Part shown: positions 11,618 to 23,944 of the stretch, in pieces | How positions within the stretch are numbered: position 1 is the stretch's first letter | Layout: every line of letters begins with the position of its first letter | From: Eopsaltria australis | Taxonomy: Eukaryota > Chordata > Aves > Passeriformes > Petroicidae | Direction of reading: 5' to 3' | Assembly: GCA_034509425.1 (NCBI GenBank) | Contig: JAVTVJ010000072.1 | Coordinates: 1,116,001-1,180,000, forward strand | DNA: 64,000 nt | Notes under the pieces: generated by a model | Told to the model about the DNA's origin: nothing | The model's input: only the letters and a program-made list of their open reading frames with translations | Databases searched by the model: none | Position numbers and translations under genes: made by a program

Positions 11618-12040
11618 ACTAGGTTTAACACCCATAAATTTGCAGATGACACTAAGCTGAATGGTGTGATTGAAACACCTGAAGGATGGGATGCCATTCA
11701 GAGGGACCTGGACAAGCTCAAGAAGTGGCCCACAGGAAGTTCATGAGGTTTAACAAGACCAAGTACAAGGTGCTGCACCTGAATCGGGGAAACCCCCAGT
11801 ATCAACACAGGCTGGAGAGCGAACACATCCAGAGAGGCCCTGCCGAGAAGGACTTGAGGTGCTGGTGGATGAGAGGTTGGACATGGCCCAGCCGTGTGCA
11901 CCCACAGCCTGGAAAGCCAATTGTATCCAGGGCTGCATCCAAAGCAGTGTGGCCAGCAGAGTCTGGTAGGGAATTCTGCCCCTCTGCTCTGTTCTGGTCT
12001 GGTCCCTTCTTCTAAGACCCCACCTGGAGTGCTGTATCCA
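11618..12040 (+). mobile_element. CR1 ORF2 fragment (RT end), plus strand
   Basis: The fragment starts just before the reverse-transcriptase motif F-A-D-D-T-K (11639-11656) and runs through the region after RT, with recognisable D-L-D-K-L-K-K-W and F-N-K-T-K-Y-K-V-L-H-L. Small insertions and deletions shift the reading frame several times. It stops near CACCTGGAGTGCTGTATCC, well short of the CR1 3' tail, so it is truncated at both ends. It lies about 100 bases from the oppositely oriented CR1 tail at 11239-11510 and is a separate copy. Confidence 0.92.
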
Positions 12041-15000
12041 TCAGTATTAAGAAAACTCTGTACATTTGATAAGCAGTATGTTCTCCACAATCAAATGAAT
12101 CTCTAGGGAGTGCTAGAGACATCTGAAAATTGGCAGCAGTTCTGGTATACAGTTGTCTATCATTCTAGTTTCTCTATCCCAACTCCATTTCAACAGATAA
12201 CTCCTCTTGCTTATGTTAATATCTGGAGTTGTTCCTGTGCTCATATTCTTCCACTATCGTCTGCCTTGAGGAATAGATGGCATTTGAGATTCTTAAGGAA
12301 CATTCCTTTTCCTCTCATACTAAATATAATGTCTTAAGCTATGTATGGTTCTACCCATGATAGAACTCGGAATGAATTTGACAGAGGTGAAGCTGATGCC
12401 TCCAGATTTCTCTGAGGTTGTTTCTAAATGAGAAGTAAAATCCTCAGTGAGTGGTAAGATCTTTTAACAGAGAATTGGATAGAATATATGATAACTGCTC
12501 TCTTTGAGGCTTGAGCGTATCAATAAAGATTAAATTTCAAACTCCAATATTAAAAATGTCTACTCTCTCACATATGACTTGTAGATGATTTTGATACATT
12601 CAAATATAATGTCCATATTAGCTTTTCCATTAGCTACATTATAATGTTTTCTGATTTTCCACTGTCAATGAGAATTTCATAATCCCATGCTCATAATATA
12701 CTGGCATAGTGATGATTTGCACATCTACAAGGTTGTGATTAATTCTGATGTAACATTCAGGACAGTTTTAGTAGCACAGACATATTTGTACCAAAAGGTT
12801 TATGTATTTGTCTGAAGATATGTATTCGACTGAAGTTTAAAATCAGACTTTCATCATGAATGGCCATGAGTGAGATCAGCTGATGTCAACATGAGAGATG
12901 TGTAGCTTAATTCAGACCATATTTGTACAAAAACAACAGGAAGCACTTAAAAATAATCAAAACCCACCGAAGGTCATATTTCGCTTGCCAGTTTTTACTT
13001 ATAATATTTTATTTATAGCTATATTCATATATATACATATACTGGGGATGAAGTATGGGCAGAATATAGGCCATGGTTCTCCCTGAGAGTACTCTTTCTT
13101 TAAGAATAATTAATCAAAAGGGCAACAGTTCACAGTGTTGTGCTGCAGTGAGACAAATCTAATACAGACCATGCAGCAGCGGTGACTGTAGGTAGGCACC
13201 CATCTTGCACAAATAGTAAAATAGGGTTCTTCACATCTATTAAGTCCTGACAAACTACCTGCTATAATCATTGAAAAACTGTTTTGATCTCAAATGCTTA
13301 ACGGCATCTTTGTGTTTGCATATTCGAAACACTTATTTGCATATGCAATTATAGTCATCAATTGCTTACATTTTCGTGTAATTACATGTATGTTATAGTC
13401 TTCAACCCTTAGAAATATCTTAGAACCAAAATAGCTGTCAGAACCCCAATTCTACATCTTTTTGCTAGAGGTCACCTCGGATTTTCCAAAGGAAGATGCT
13501 TCGAAGCCATTTTTGTGGTTTGTTAAAATAGAGAGGGGGCATTGATGCAAAAGAACCTTCTAAAAAAGATTTTTCTTTTTCAAGAAAATCACATAAATCA
13601 TTAAGCATATGAGGGCTGTATTTCTGTATACAGAAATTCTATGAAGAAGAATTCTGTTACATAATCCTGTACTTTGATCCTGTGTTCTTGCCTTCCTTAA
13701 ATTTGATGTTGACAATTTCCTTCTTTGGTTGGTTGGTTGTTTTTTCTGGAAGAGACAAATGGAAGAATTTTTTCCCCCTAATGCCAGGCCCACTCTAGCA
13801 AAATTTTAGTTACCTTTTCCTTTTTTGCTCAGGTATGTTTCTGGTATTGATTGAGCCATTAAGAAGGAGGAAGGGCTTCTAGAACATTATTTTGCATATA
13901 TTTGTGCCAATATTTTAGCCTCACATGCAGAGAAACAAATATCCAGCATTGTAGTATGAACAGAAGCCCTTTCTCTTTGGGAAAAGACACGCAAAATTCT
14001 ATATAGCCCATAGAAAGTGTTCTGTTCCTTTGTCACAATTTGATGTTAGATAATTATTTATTTCTTAGTTTATATAACCAACTACGATGCCCTGAAAGGG
14101 TACTCAGGGAGTGTTTATTCAAAATCTCACAGCTGCTGTAAGAATTGGTAACCAAGTATTGTTTTCTGAATATTCATCATAACCTACATGATTTTATCTC
14201 TCAGTGTTATTAACAGAAGAGAACCAACATTTAATATACAACCATGGTTTATTAAGGCTTAAGAATTCTTTGTGATAAGATTTATAATCACATACAAAAT
14301 TCTAAAATCATCTCATTCTATAGGTCTGACAATCTGAACATAAAACAGGGTGAATTTATCAAAAAGAGTCAAGAAACATAAAATAAACAACCTGATTTTT
14401 GTTCTATAAACAAGAAATGGAGAAAATAAAATTAAAAGATCTCACTTTCAGTATGATGAAGTATATTTTCCTCTTGTCTGTGCCTTGGTAGAGCTTATAA
14501 TATTATGACTGACATAAGAGTGAAAGCTGTAGGTGTACTGAGGAAGAGTAATACAAAAGTCATATTGTCTATAGGGGGTTCTGGTGCTTTAACCCATTAA
14601 AAAGAAGGTACAAATTTTGGAAGTTGATGGAAATTCGCATATAACAGTGTAAAGCAAGATTAAGTGAACAGGAAGTGTCCCTTTTTAAATATGCTGGTTG
14701 CTTTTTCTGAACAAAGTCACTGTGTAATGAAAAAGTGGCAAAGAAAACATGAGTTTTTCAATAAATGCTTTGAGCATTTGATGTGGAGTTCAAGTTTTTT
14801 ATTGGATAGCTTGAAGTGATATACTTTATACTTTTATGAGCCCATATTAGCCTCCATCTACTGCTAGAAACAAGAATGGAGAAGGATACTGAACATTCTT
14901 TCAAAATCCCTAAATATGCTTCCCTATGGGACAGAAGTCTTTCACTAGATCACTTATTTGACTCAGTTAAAATTAGCATTTAACATCAGTGTTAGCTTAT

Positions 15001-18000
15001 TATCTATATACTGGTAAACAAAAGTGTGAGGCCTTTTGGCCCAACAGAGCCTTCCATACAGAGAAATCATAAAGGTTATGACCTTTTCTTGTCAGGAATA
15101 ATGAAGCCCACAAAGGAGTCAAATTCAGAAGTGCATATTCTCTTATCTTTGAAAGTAGATTGGAGAATCTTTAAAATTGCCAGGCTGATTGATTGACAGT
15201 TCCTTTATATTTTTAATTTCAGAAGATTTTTATTTCTGATTTTATGGTTAAAGTTCCCAAATATACATAATTACTACAGAGTTCTCTGGGAAATTGTATC
15301 ACTTCTTTTACTGCAGTTCCTAAAAAACCCAGAGGTATTACTGACAGATCATGGTGATTGTATTAGGCTTGTAGACAAGATTCTCCACCCATATAATTCC
15401 AGAAAAGATTAGCAATGACTTCCTGAGTCATCATACACAGTGTAATATACCCTACCTTTTACAGAAAATATTAATATAATTTTATGAGGAAATATATTTA
15501 TTTCATTATGGTTGCCTTTTAAAATATTTCAGCAGCTTTCAAAAAAGGGAGTTAGCATTCAATGATTCATAGATGTTCTGAGGGCAGCCCATAATTTTTT
15601 CTGGGTAAGCATTACACTGTGTATTACAGTTAGACATCTTTGCTGAATATGATTTTTAAAAAGCCCCTCATGCAAAAGTTCAGATTGTGTTACTCTACCT
15701 AAGATGCAAGTATATGAAAACAGGTGCTTCAGACTTAACAAGATGTTTAAAACAGGAGATGTTTCTTATTGCTGTTCTTGAATACAAAGCTTTTCAAAAT
15801 CAAGACCTGATGAAACAAGAGAATCTGTTTTAAAAAGTAGACTTCTAAAATAACTAAACATCAGCTGAGAATTATGGATATCAAAAATAACTATTTCATT
15901 AAACTTGTTTGGAGTTAGAAACAACTGTGTTGATAGTTCTTTAACTTTATTGCAAAGCACATAATGAGCAATTATATCACACATGATAAATTCAGCAGTA
16001 AAATATTACCATTGGCAGCTGGGTCTTTTACAAACATAACAGAATAGGAACATGAAAGGGACTAGAACTAACCATCTGCTGAAAAAGACTGCATTACAAT
16101 TTTAGTAAAGCAAACCAACAAGAAAACAAAATAAATTTTAGAATGTAATTTAATTTACATCTCTATATTAATCTTCTGGGATGTGTATAAAGAGAATATG
16201 AAGTAGTTGATGGATTATAAAAAATGCATAAATGTATTCATAAACCAGTTAGTTTTGGATTCCTTGAACTGTAATCTTCATAAAGACTTATGCTTTTTAT
16301 GCATACTGACATAGATTACTTGTTGACTTTAAGAAGGCAACCCATATTAATTTGACAGCAGAATTTAACTGTCCAGGTATTACCCTGTATTGTTCAGAAG
16401 ATCTGTGAAAATATACACTGGTCTCAGTCTAGGGCAGGCATTCCAGCTGGAATAAAACCTACCATGGACATCGGGAGAGTTAAGAATCACCATTGATATT
16501 TTGACTGCCAGAGAGCTATCCTGAAATTTCCAGTGTGAAAAATTCCTATAAAGGTTAATCAGCATACTTTTCCTCCTTAAGAGAGCAGAACAATGTTGAA
16601 GATGGTGACATTAATTTTATATTTGCTTGAACATGGCACTTATAAACTTGTAAAGAAAGTTATTTTATATTAGTGATATTATTCAATGTAAGAGAAATAT
16701 AGATGCTGAAGAAATCTTCAGCCTAGGGCAAGACTACAGGGAGACACATCTGAGCAGTACCATATCCTATAAAAAGTAGTGTTCAATCCATGATCCTGAT
16801 ATTGAAAATCCTACCTATACATATAGCTCCCTTCTCTCAGATTTATATTCAAGAGCTGAAGGCATCCTCATAATTGTCTCATTCAGTTGATGAAAAGTGC
16901 CCTCTGTGTATGTCTGAATTTGCTTATTCAAACCTTGTTCACAACCTTCCTAAAGTCTTGGACTTAAATTCTCCCTTGATTTCAATTCTTGGTTTTAGCT
17001 TTGAGATTAAATTTTAGCTTGATGCACACTTAGCAAGCGCACCTGACATTTACGATAAATAAAACCCCTAGTCTTTCCCGGGTCACCTTGTAGAGAATGC
17101 ACGATAATGAAAATGACTCATACTTAAATAACACATTTTAAAAGTCTTACTGAACCTGAAAGTTCTCTTCTGAGTTCACTACACTTGCCTTGTAGATGAT
17201 GTAACATTTCCCACTCCCCTTTCAAAAAAACCATGTAAATGTTTCATATAGCAGCATGTAATATTTCATAAAATATAATGATTAACATCATTAACAAAGC
17301 AGGTTTTAAAATATAATACAAAAAGCTCATCTGCTTATTTAATTTGTATTTCATGTGTTATACTCACTTTTCATAATGACATTAGCAGATTTAGAAATTT
17401 TCTTGAGGGACCATTCAGAAAATATATAAAGAAGAGTGCCCAGGTCTACAAGGTTTATGGAAGAAGGACTCATTAAATTACAGATCCAAATGCTCATGGT
17501 ATTTACTGCCTTCATATTTACATATCAACTAGAAACATCTGGAACTAATTTGCAAGGATATTGAACACCCATAATTCCACTTACAATCAGACTGTTAGTG
17601 GCTGGCAAACTGAAAATCTGGCTCTTTGTATACCATCCTCCAATCTTTCTGTAGGTCTTGTGTGACCAGAAATGTGTCTGCAAATTTCCAGATCCGTTCA
17701 ATAACATCGTGGTTGAGTGTTATGTTCCTTTTCTTTCCTGGTGTGTCCTCATAAATGAAGTAAAAACATTTTAATTTTCAGCCAGCACTGCAGCTTTATT
17801 CTTCACATGCTCCTGAGTGATGCCTAGCAAACCTGAGAAAAGCATGGACAAAGGAACGGGTTTCTACTCTAGTCCAAGCACCTGAACCAGGAAGCAGTTG
17901 AGAACTAATTAAGCCTTTCGATTCTGTACAGCAGCAGCCAGATGTTTCAGCTCAGCAGAATCTTAAGGTGTTGAGCACCAATGACATTTACTTTCTCTTC

Positions 18001-18567
18001 TCACTCTGCCCCAGGGATGACACACCTCCACCCCTTCCAGCTTCATGATAAACAACAGTTCTCCTTCTGTACTGAAGATAGCATGCCTTTGTAATCTAAC
18101 AGATGAAGTGCAGAAAAAGCATCTGAAACAAGAGTCCAAAATTCTGTTGACATTTTTAATCCAGTTTTGTGGGGTTTTCTGATCTGTCAGTTGTAACTTG
18201 TGTGCAAACATCTATGAAGATGCTAATCACCCATATTTCTTCAGGAACGATTTAAATGGTAGCTGCGTGCCTGTGTAAGAATAAACGGACAATATTTCTC
18301 TCATAGCTATATTGGAGTGGCTTTGCTAAAGAAAGAGCTAAAATATGTCTTAGATAATACACTACACTTTTAAAAGAAAGACAGTGTAATTCTGCCTCAG
18401 AGAAGAGTAGCTCATTTCATGCTAAGCACATCTATTTCCACCAGGCCAAAGTACATTCTATCCATCAACAAGCCTTCCAACACCAAGATCTACCTTTCTC
18501 CACAGATTTCCATTAGTAGGTGACTATCCTATCTCATTGTTAATACTCATGACTGAATACTCAGCCA
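12041..18567. other. Unique AT-rich DNA, no gene seen
   Basis: Six and a half kilobases without a recognised exon or repeat. A POU-like palindrome lies at 13335-13349 (entered separately). The part from 17560 to 18230 is less AT-rich and may be an old, unrecognisable repeat, but I cannot assign it. The segment ends at the left target duplication GGAGGT (18568-18573). Confidence 0.55.
13335..13349. promoter_or_regulatory. Candidate POU/octamer palindrome
   Basis: ATTTGCATATGCAAT contains the octamer ATTTGCAT on one strand and a near-octamer on the other, overlapping. The core TTGCATATGCAA (13337-13348) is a perfect 12-bp palindrome. Overlapping inverted octamer half-sites can bind POU-factor dimers. 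The flanks hold further homeodomain-type words (CAATTATAG, GTAATTACA). Function is inferred from motif shape only. Confidence 0.35.
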
Positions 18568-18573
18568 GGAGGT

Positions 18574-19184
18574 TGTAGCAGTAGGGGTTTCCTGCTATTT
18601 CCCCGTCCAGGGAGCCTCTTGCCGGTGGTTGCCGCGACCCTTCCCAGTGGACCACGAATGTCCTAAGCTTTCGCTGGACAGACGTGGGAGACTACCGGTC
18701 TCCCAGGAGGGATGGGCGTTAAGAGGGTCTCTGGATTTTTCTGGGGAGCCGCGGAGAATCAGGGAGGACTCTCGCCTTGGGTAACAGAGTACTTTACTGC
18801 TCTCAATCCCGGGGCAGAAGAGCCCCGAGCTAGCTCAGACAAGGGGTTTTAACAGAACATGAGGGCCAATAGGGATCGACCGAGGGGGCGGAGTTGGGGA
18901 GGAGTCAGGGGTGTGCATCCAATGAAACAGGAACAGGGGAGGGGTAACCGGCAACAGACAAATCGCAATTTACAGAACTGAGAACTCTCTGGAAGGAAGG
19001 GAGGGGTCAAACTTGGACAGACAACAGGGAAAACCAATAACTAACAACAAGGAGGAGCCATGGGAGTGGCTGGCATTTGGGCTAGACCATGGAGGTCTTT
19101 GCCCTGGGGGTGGAACCAGGACTGTTCCACCACGACTTCCCATGGGGTTTCTGGGGCTTTAATTCTGTGCTTACCACTCCTACA
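18574..19184 (-). mobile_element. Solo LTR, ERVK-like, with perfect 6-bp target duplication (611 bp)
   Basis: Plus-strand ends are TGTAGCAGTAGG and CCACTCCTACA, forming an inverted repeat of TGTAG(C/G)AGT(A)GG. The perfect 6-bp repeat GGAGGT lies on both sides (18568-18573 and 19185-19190), the usual ERVK-type duplication. Orientation is minus: read so, U3 has ATTGG boxes, then a TTAAAA word, a hairpin GGGGC-TCTTCT-GCCCC (18811-18826), AGTAAA (plus TTTACT at 18793-18798) and a GC-rich U5 with many CpG. The hairpin matches in position and shape the one in the LTR at 9855-10508, which suggests related families. No internal viral genes adjoin. The high CpG content argues for a fairly recent insertion. 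Confidence 0.93.
18793..18798 (-). terminator. Variant LTR polyadenylation signal AGTAAA (minus)
   Basis: Plus-strand TTTACT reads AGTAAA on the minus strand, just after the R hairpin of the LTR at 18574-19184. AGTAAA is a known weaker variant of AATAAA. No canonical AATAAA is visible nearby, so this is the best candidate. Confidence 0.45.
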
Positions 19185-19190
19185 GGAGGT

Positions 19191-20881
19191 CATTGAGAAA
19201 GACTAGTGTCTCTTTCTTGCGGTGGGGAGTTAAAGAAACATCAGTAGTGGCATGTTTGGCCCAAATGACAGAAGCTCCTGTAGAAGAAACATGGCAGGAA
19301 AAGGAAGCTAACTCTTTCACAGGAAGTTTCCTTAAATTGAGCAGACTTCCAAGTAATTCCTAAGATTTTTCACTGTAACTTTGTAGGGAAATTTCCTTTG
19401 GCTAATGACCTATTTAACTCTTTCCTTGGAAAATTAAAATTATATGACAGAAGACAAGCTACAAGAGTTAGCAGTAAAACCAAATGTTAAATATTTCCGT
19501 GAGAATGAACTTCTAAATCCTGGTGTGTATAGTCAGAAAGAATAAAACAATTCTGTCCCCATGCCCAAATCTATTTAAATAAACATGTTTTAAGCCAGCA
19601 CTGAAAATATATTAGGTTTTTCATACTTAGAATTTCCACCATAAAGTACTAGCAGCTCTGTTAATGAGAATCCAAGTGAGAAATTACAAAGGCGTTCAAA
19701 TGTGAATGATATTTTATGACTTAAAGCATTATGTTTGTACCTGGGAAATTTTATTCTACATTCTATTCTATTTTATTCTATTTTTGTAAGGCCTGGTGTT
19801 CTATAAATTCATAGACAGCACATCAAATTCAATGAATCTACTATGTTTAACAATTAAAATGTACAAGAATTCTGGCAGAGATGGTTCTCACTACATTCTT
19901 CAGGAGATGAGAAAAAGACAAATACTACATGTCCCTTTCTCTTACTTTTACCCAAATGTTCATGTAAACATAGGGAGCTTAACCTGACTTGAATTTTCCA
20001 TCAAGAGGTACTTTAAACAACTATCTTCTCGAGAGCTACATAAAATATGTTTTCCACACACAACCTCCCTTTTCTGTTATCAGCAACAAATCTCTGATAC
20101 CTGTAAGTTTTAACTGGATAGATGTCACAATTTTTTAATGAAATACAGCTAACGGGCAGGATCTTGATTCTTTGGCTGAGACTAAACCCTATGTCCTCCA
20201 TAGCAGGTTTGCATGCCCCTATGTTGCTCCGTCTGAGAGAACTTGACCCTAAACAAGGATCAGTCTTGTCAATAATCCCACATTACTGTTCCAATATTGA
20301 TCTCTATAATTGTTTACTCACCAGGACCTAGGTTGTTTTTATTTTACTGACATGCTTCTATTACAAAGAATTAACATTCCCTTGAAACCTACTGAGTGTA
20401 CAGAGAGGAAAGCCATTAAGCAGTAGGCATCCCTTTTCCAATAGACAATAGTCAGAAACCTCACTGTAATTTCAAAGGTGACCTAAAGAGTCCCACTGGT
20501 AGTGTGAATTTATTATTGGGGGTTCAGAAACTCCATTGTCATGTATTCTAAACAGGGTAATTTGCTAAGTAAAATTACCCAGAACACAATTAGTAGAACC
20601 TAATAGAGCTTGTGTGATGTAAGTCTGGTATCGTCACATGTCACAGTCTCATACCTTCAGCTTTGAGTTCAGATGGAGAGAATTACTTGTGTGTCCCTAA
20701 ACCTGCATTACAGTGGAGCCTGATAAATGTTTAGACATGCTATAATCAGATCATCCACACCTATTCTTGTAATTGGACAACAATGGACATTCCTATTTCC
20801 TAAGATCTTCCTTTAAAAATCACTAATTTTTTTTCCCCTATCCACCATAAAGTCAATCAGATCAGTAGATTTAAACATAAT
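19191..20881. other. Unique AT-rich DNA with a short ATTCT repeat
   Basis: No gene was recognised. A degenerate (ATTCT/ATTTT) pentamer run lies at about 19749-19785. The segment ends at the start of the second long ERVL-like LTR. Confidence 0.5.
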
Positions 20882-21406
20882 TGTCCTGGGTTAGTCACCT
20901 GGGGTCAAAACCTAGGAAGTGACCTATGCTGCAGGAAGTGATACGGCTTCATTCCTGAGAGAGAGAGCCAATAACCAGGTAGTTTTGAGTATGGATGTAT
21001 ATGCCAACCAATTAAAGGCTGATCTGCCTTCGAGGAAAAAAAAACCAAAAACATCATATCTAAGCAGAGGACCCCTCAGGGTTCTTCCTCTTGGCCTTCC
21101 TGCTTTCCAGATAGAAGCAGCTCCTCTGCTTCTCTCTCCAGTAAGACTGAGCCTTCCCCCTCTGCACCCCCGGGGTGGGGGGGAGTGAGGTGGGGAAGGG
21201 AGGTTTAGAGCAGCAGTGCAGCTGCAGCTGGGCGTGGGGGAGGAACCGGCCTGAGCTCTCTACAGACACAGTTTAGTCGGGCCGACATGTCAACTGCAGT
21301 GGGCAGTGCTCAGCCCTTCTGCTCCGGGCCAGGAAGGGGCCGGGCTGGCTCCATCCAGCTCAAACTTTTCAAGCAGCCTGGCAGAGACCATGTGATCATC
21401 ACACTG

Positions 21407-21408
<2 letters not shown>

Positions 21409-21440
<32 letters not shown>
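21409..21440 (+). repeat. (AG)16 microsatellite inside LTR
   Basis: A perfect run of 16 AG units lies inside the LTR at 20882-22389. The homologous site in the other LTR copy has nine units, so the tract is part of the family and has changed length since insertion. Confidence 0.95.
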
Positions 21441-21444
<4 letters not shown>

Positions 21445-22247
21445 ACTCTCAGACTAAACTTCCAGACACCCATTCTTCCCTGCACAGAGAGAGGAACAAG
21501 TGAGGATACCTACAAAAATGCAAGATAGAGTCAGTGAAGGAAGAAGACTTGACACTTAGAGGGAGGAGCATGAGAAGTGCTTTGATAGTGAAGCTGGAAA
21601 TTCTTTTGTAGAACTATGGTTGGGACTAAGCTAATAAATTCCCTGTAAGATATGAGAAATAGTCCAAAGGGGGGATGTGACTGCAGCCACTGTGCCACGG
21701 CACCTGTGTGGAGATGAGTTGATGCTGAAGTAAGTGCAGTCTGATGAGATGCTTGAGCAGAGACACAGAAGATGCTGTGAGCTGTCCCTGGCCCCGGGGA
21801 ATGCTGGAGAATTTGTGTTGCCAAGAGAACCTGTGTTTCTAGACACAGAAAAAGGGGATTTTCTTTGCTGCTGCAATAGAACTGCTCATCCTTAAACGGG
21901 TACCTCATGGACTGTCATGACCCCCTTGCAGTAGGTGTGGGAAGGCTACTGGTGTGGGGGGAGGGATCTTCCACAACAAGATTTTCCTCCTGGGAAGCTG
22001 CTGGTTGTGAGACTGAAAACCATAAAAACTGTATTTTTTAACAGGGAATCCATGGTATAAGCAAAAGAGACTTCTCTCCCCAAATGAACTGAGAAAAGAC
22101 TATTTTACAGGTAGTAAACTGACTGAAAGTCAAAGTGTTGTCTTTTTGTATTGTCAGTGGTAAGAAATGGAGAGGTGGGGGGAGGAGAGGTGGTCTGAGG
22201 GTTTTGTTCTGGTTTTTCTTGGTTTTTCCCTTTGTTTCAGGTTTATT

Positions 22248-22253
22248 AATAAA
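22248..22253 (+). terminator. LTR polyadenylation signal AATAAA
   Basis: AATAAA lies 136 bases before the 3' end of the LTR, matching the position in the inverted copy at 1917-3526. Confidence 0.7.
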
Positions 22254-22395
22254 CTTTCTCTATATTCTAAAAAGTTTAAGCCTGCTTTACCTATTCCTAA
22301 TCCTCATCTCACAGCAAAATCAGGTAAATTTTGGTAAGTGGGCTGGCATTTAGCCAGAAACTCGAATAGGCGAACTGAGAACCACTACACGGATC

Positions 22396-22425
22396 TATAG
22401 ATAGATAGATAGATAGATAGATAGA
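22396..22425 (+). repeat. (GATA)n microsatellite
   Basis: About seven units of ATAG/GATA lie six bases beyond the end of the long LTR, starting from CTATAGATAG. Confidence 0.95.
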
Positions 22426-23944
22426 AAATGGTATAGTACTCCACCCAGGATATGGGTTTTCTTGACAGAAGTAGCATCTAGATTCTAAATCTGACCCTTC
22501 ATCTGGCAAAAATAACCAAGAAATCCCCACACCAAACAAGCAAACAATTCCCACAAACCCCTTGTTACGAGGGCTGACGTTGACAAGACTGTACTGACAC
22601 AGAAGAAATATCAGAAACCAAGACTGACTGTGTCAATGGATAAAATAGTGCCAGATAGATACTATTTAAAATTTTGCTGCTTTATGTTGCATATCTGTAA
22701 TTGGGTTTTTTGACATAGCCAAAAGTATCTTATTGCCCTAATATTATCACTAGAGCTTCCATTTTCAGCTTGTAGTCAGAATCCAATGAAACTGTAGACT
22801 GCTTGTAATAGATCTTAAAAGGTAGCTTTAAGAAATTTTTTTTATTCTAAAAGATAATATGTGAATAGGAAATTCCAAGAAGGAGATCACCAGGGGAAAA
22901 TATATAAATCTGTGAGCTCAAAGCATTTAAGGGCTGAAATGTAAACCCACTGAAATAGCCTATAAATAGTTTAGTATACTTTATATATCACATGGACATA
23001 ATAACAATAGTAGTAATAATAACAACAAAAATAGCAAAAAAATGAAACATATAAGCAAAAAATCTTAAGCTAGTATTATGTATCCAATCTTCATTGATTT
23101 TACTGAGCACATTCTGCTTAACATCAGCTTGGGAATTAATATTTGGTCTCTCCTTGTGTCAGGAAAGATCTTGCCTGTGCAAGCCAGATGTATTTGTGTT
23201 TTGACTCAGACCTTAAACGTATTTATGAAAAGAGGATCATTATTTCCATGCAATTGCTAAGATGGCTGTAAATGTAACACCATAGTAAGGAATCTAAAAT
23301 TATTACGGGGCTTTTCAGACTTAACATTTTAAATTCTAGAACCCTTGGTGTATGTGTTCTTAAGTTAACTTAGAAGAAAGCCTCACATTTAAATAACCCT
23401 GTAACTGCAGAACCCCTTATTGGTCTCTTGCACAATTTTAGGATGAAAATTCCTTTAGCAGTCTTCAGAGAAACTCCAAGGTTTAAGTAGTGCTTAGCAG
23501 ATCAACTCATTAGTGAGCTTGCGATGGATCCCCAACCTAGCCGTTTCTCTTCCTCATACTATTATGGGATTCTGTTTTGCAAGGTACTTTGCTTTCAAAG
23601 TGTCAGTGGATACTCTTAAATTATGCCATACGACAGAAACATCTCCAGCCTCTCTTTTGGAGATATATCGCAGAGCTGACAAAATAATTAAGACGTTGTA
23701 GTCTCAAGAGGAAAAAGCATGAACAAGAGAGATTATGAACATGTTTCCAGATTAATGAGGGAACAAAAGGAGATGAAAAGAATTTGTAGAAAACAATGGA
23801 AGGAACAGAAAAATAATTGCACAGAAAGGTTATATGGAAATCCCAGAATGTGGGCAAAGTGCCAAAAGGAACAAATGGATTAAGATTGGAAAAGAATAAA
23901 AAAGAAAATACACTATAAAGTATGAAAGGGGTATTTATCTAACA
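22426..23944. other. Unique AT-rich DNA, no gene seen
   Basis: No gene was recognised. A degenerate AAT/AAC triplet run lies at about 22999-23036. Confidence 0.55.

Larger units (their letters stand above)
20882..22389 (+). mobile_element. Long solo LTR, ERVL-like, copy 2 (1508 bp)
   Basis: This is the same family as 1917-3526 but on the plus strand. It starts TGTCCTGGGTTAGTCACC and ends GAACCACTACA. AATAAA at 22248-22253 is 136 bases from the end, as in copy 1. The two copies align well along their length by eye, including CTAGGAAGT and AGAGAGAGCCAATAACCAGGTAG near the start. It carries (AG)16 at 21409-21440 where copy 1 has nine units. It lacks a 105-bp segment found in copy 1. The flanks (ATAAT before, CGGAT after) do not match, so no target duplication is visible. 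A GATA microsatellite begins right after the right end. No internal retroviral sequence is present. Confidence 0.88.

Noticed and set aside
11698..12090. 130-codon minus-strand open frame
   Set aside because: It is the antisense of a CR1 fragment and reads no known protein.
3527..20881. A single provirus bounded by the two long LTRs
   Set aside because: The LTRs are in opposite orientation, copy 1 has its own complete target duplication, and the DNA between has no gag, pol or env.
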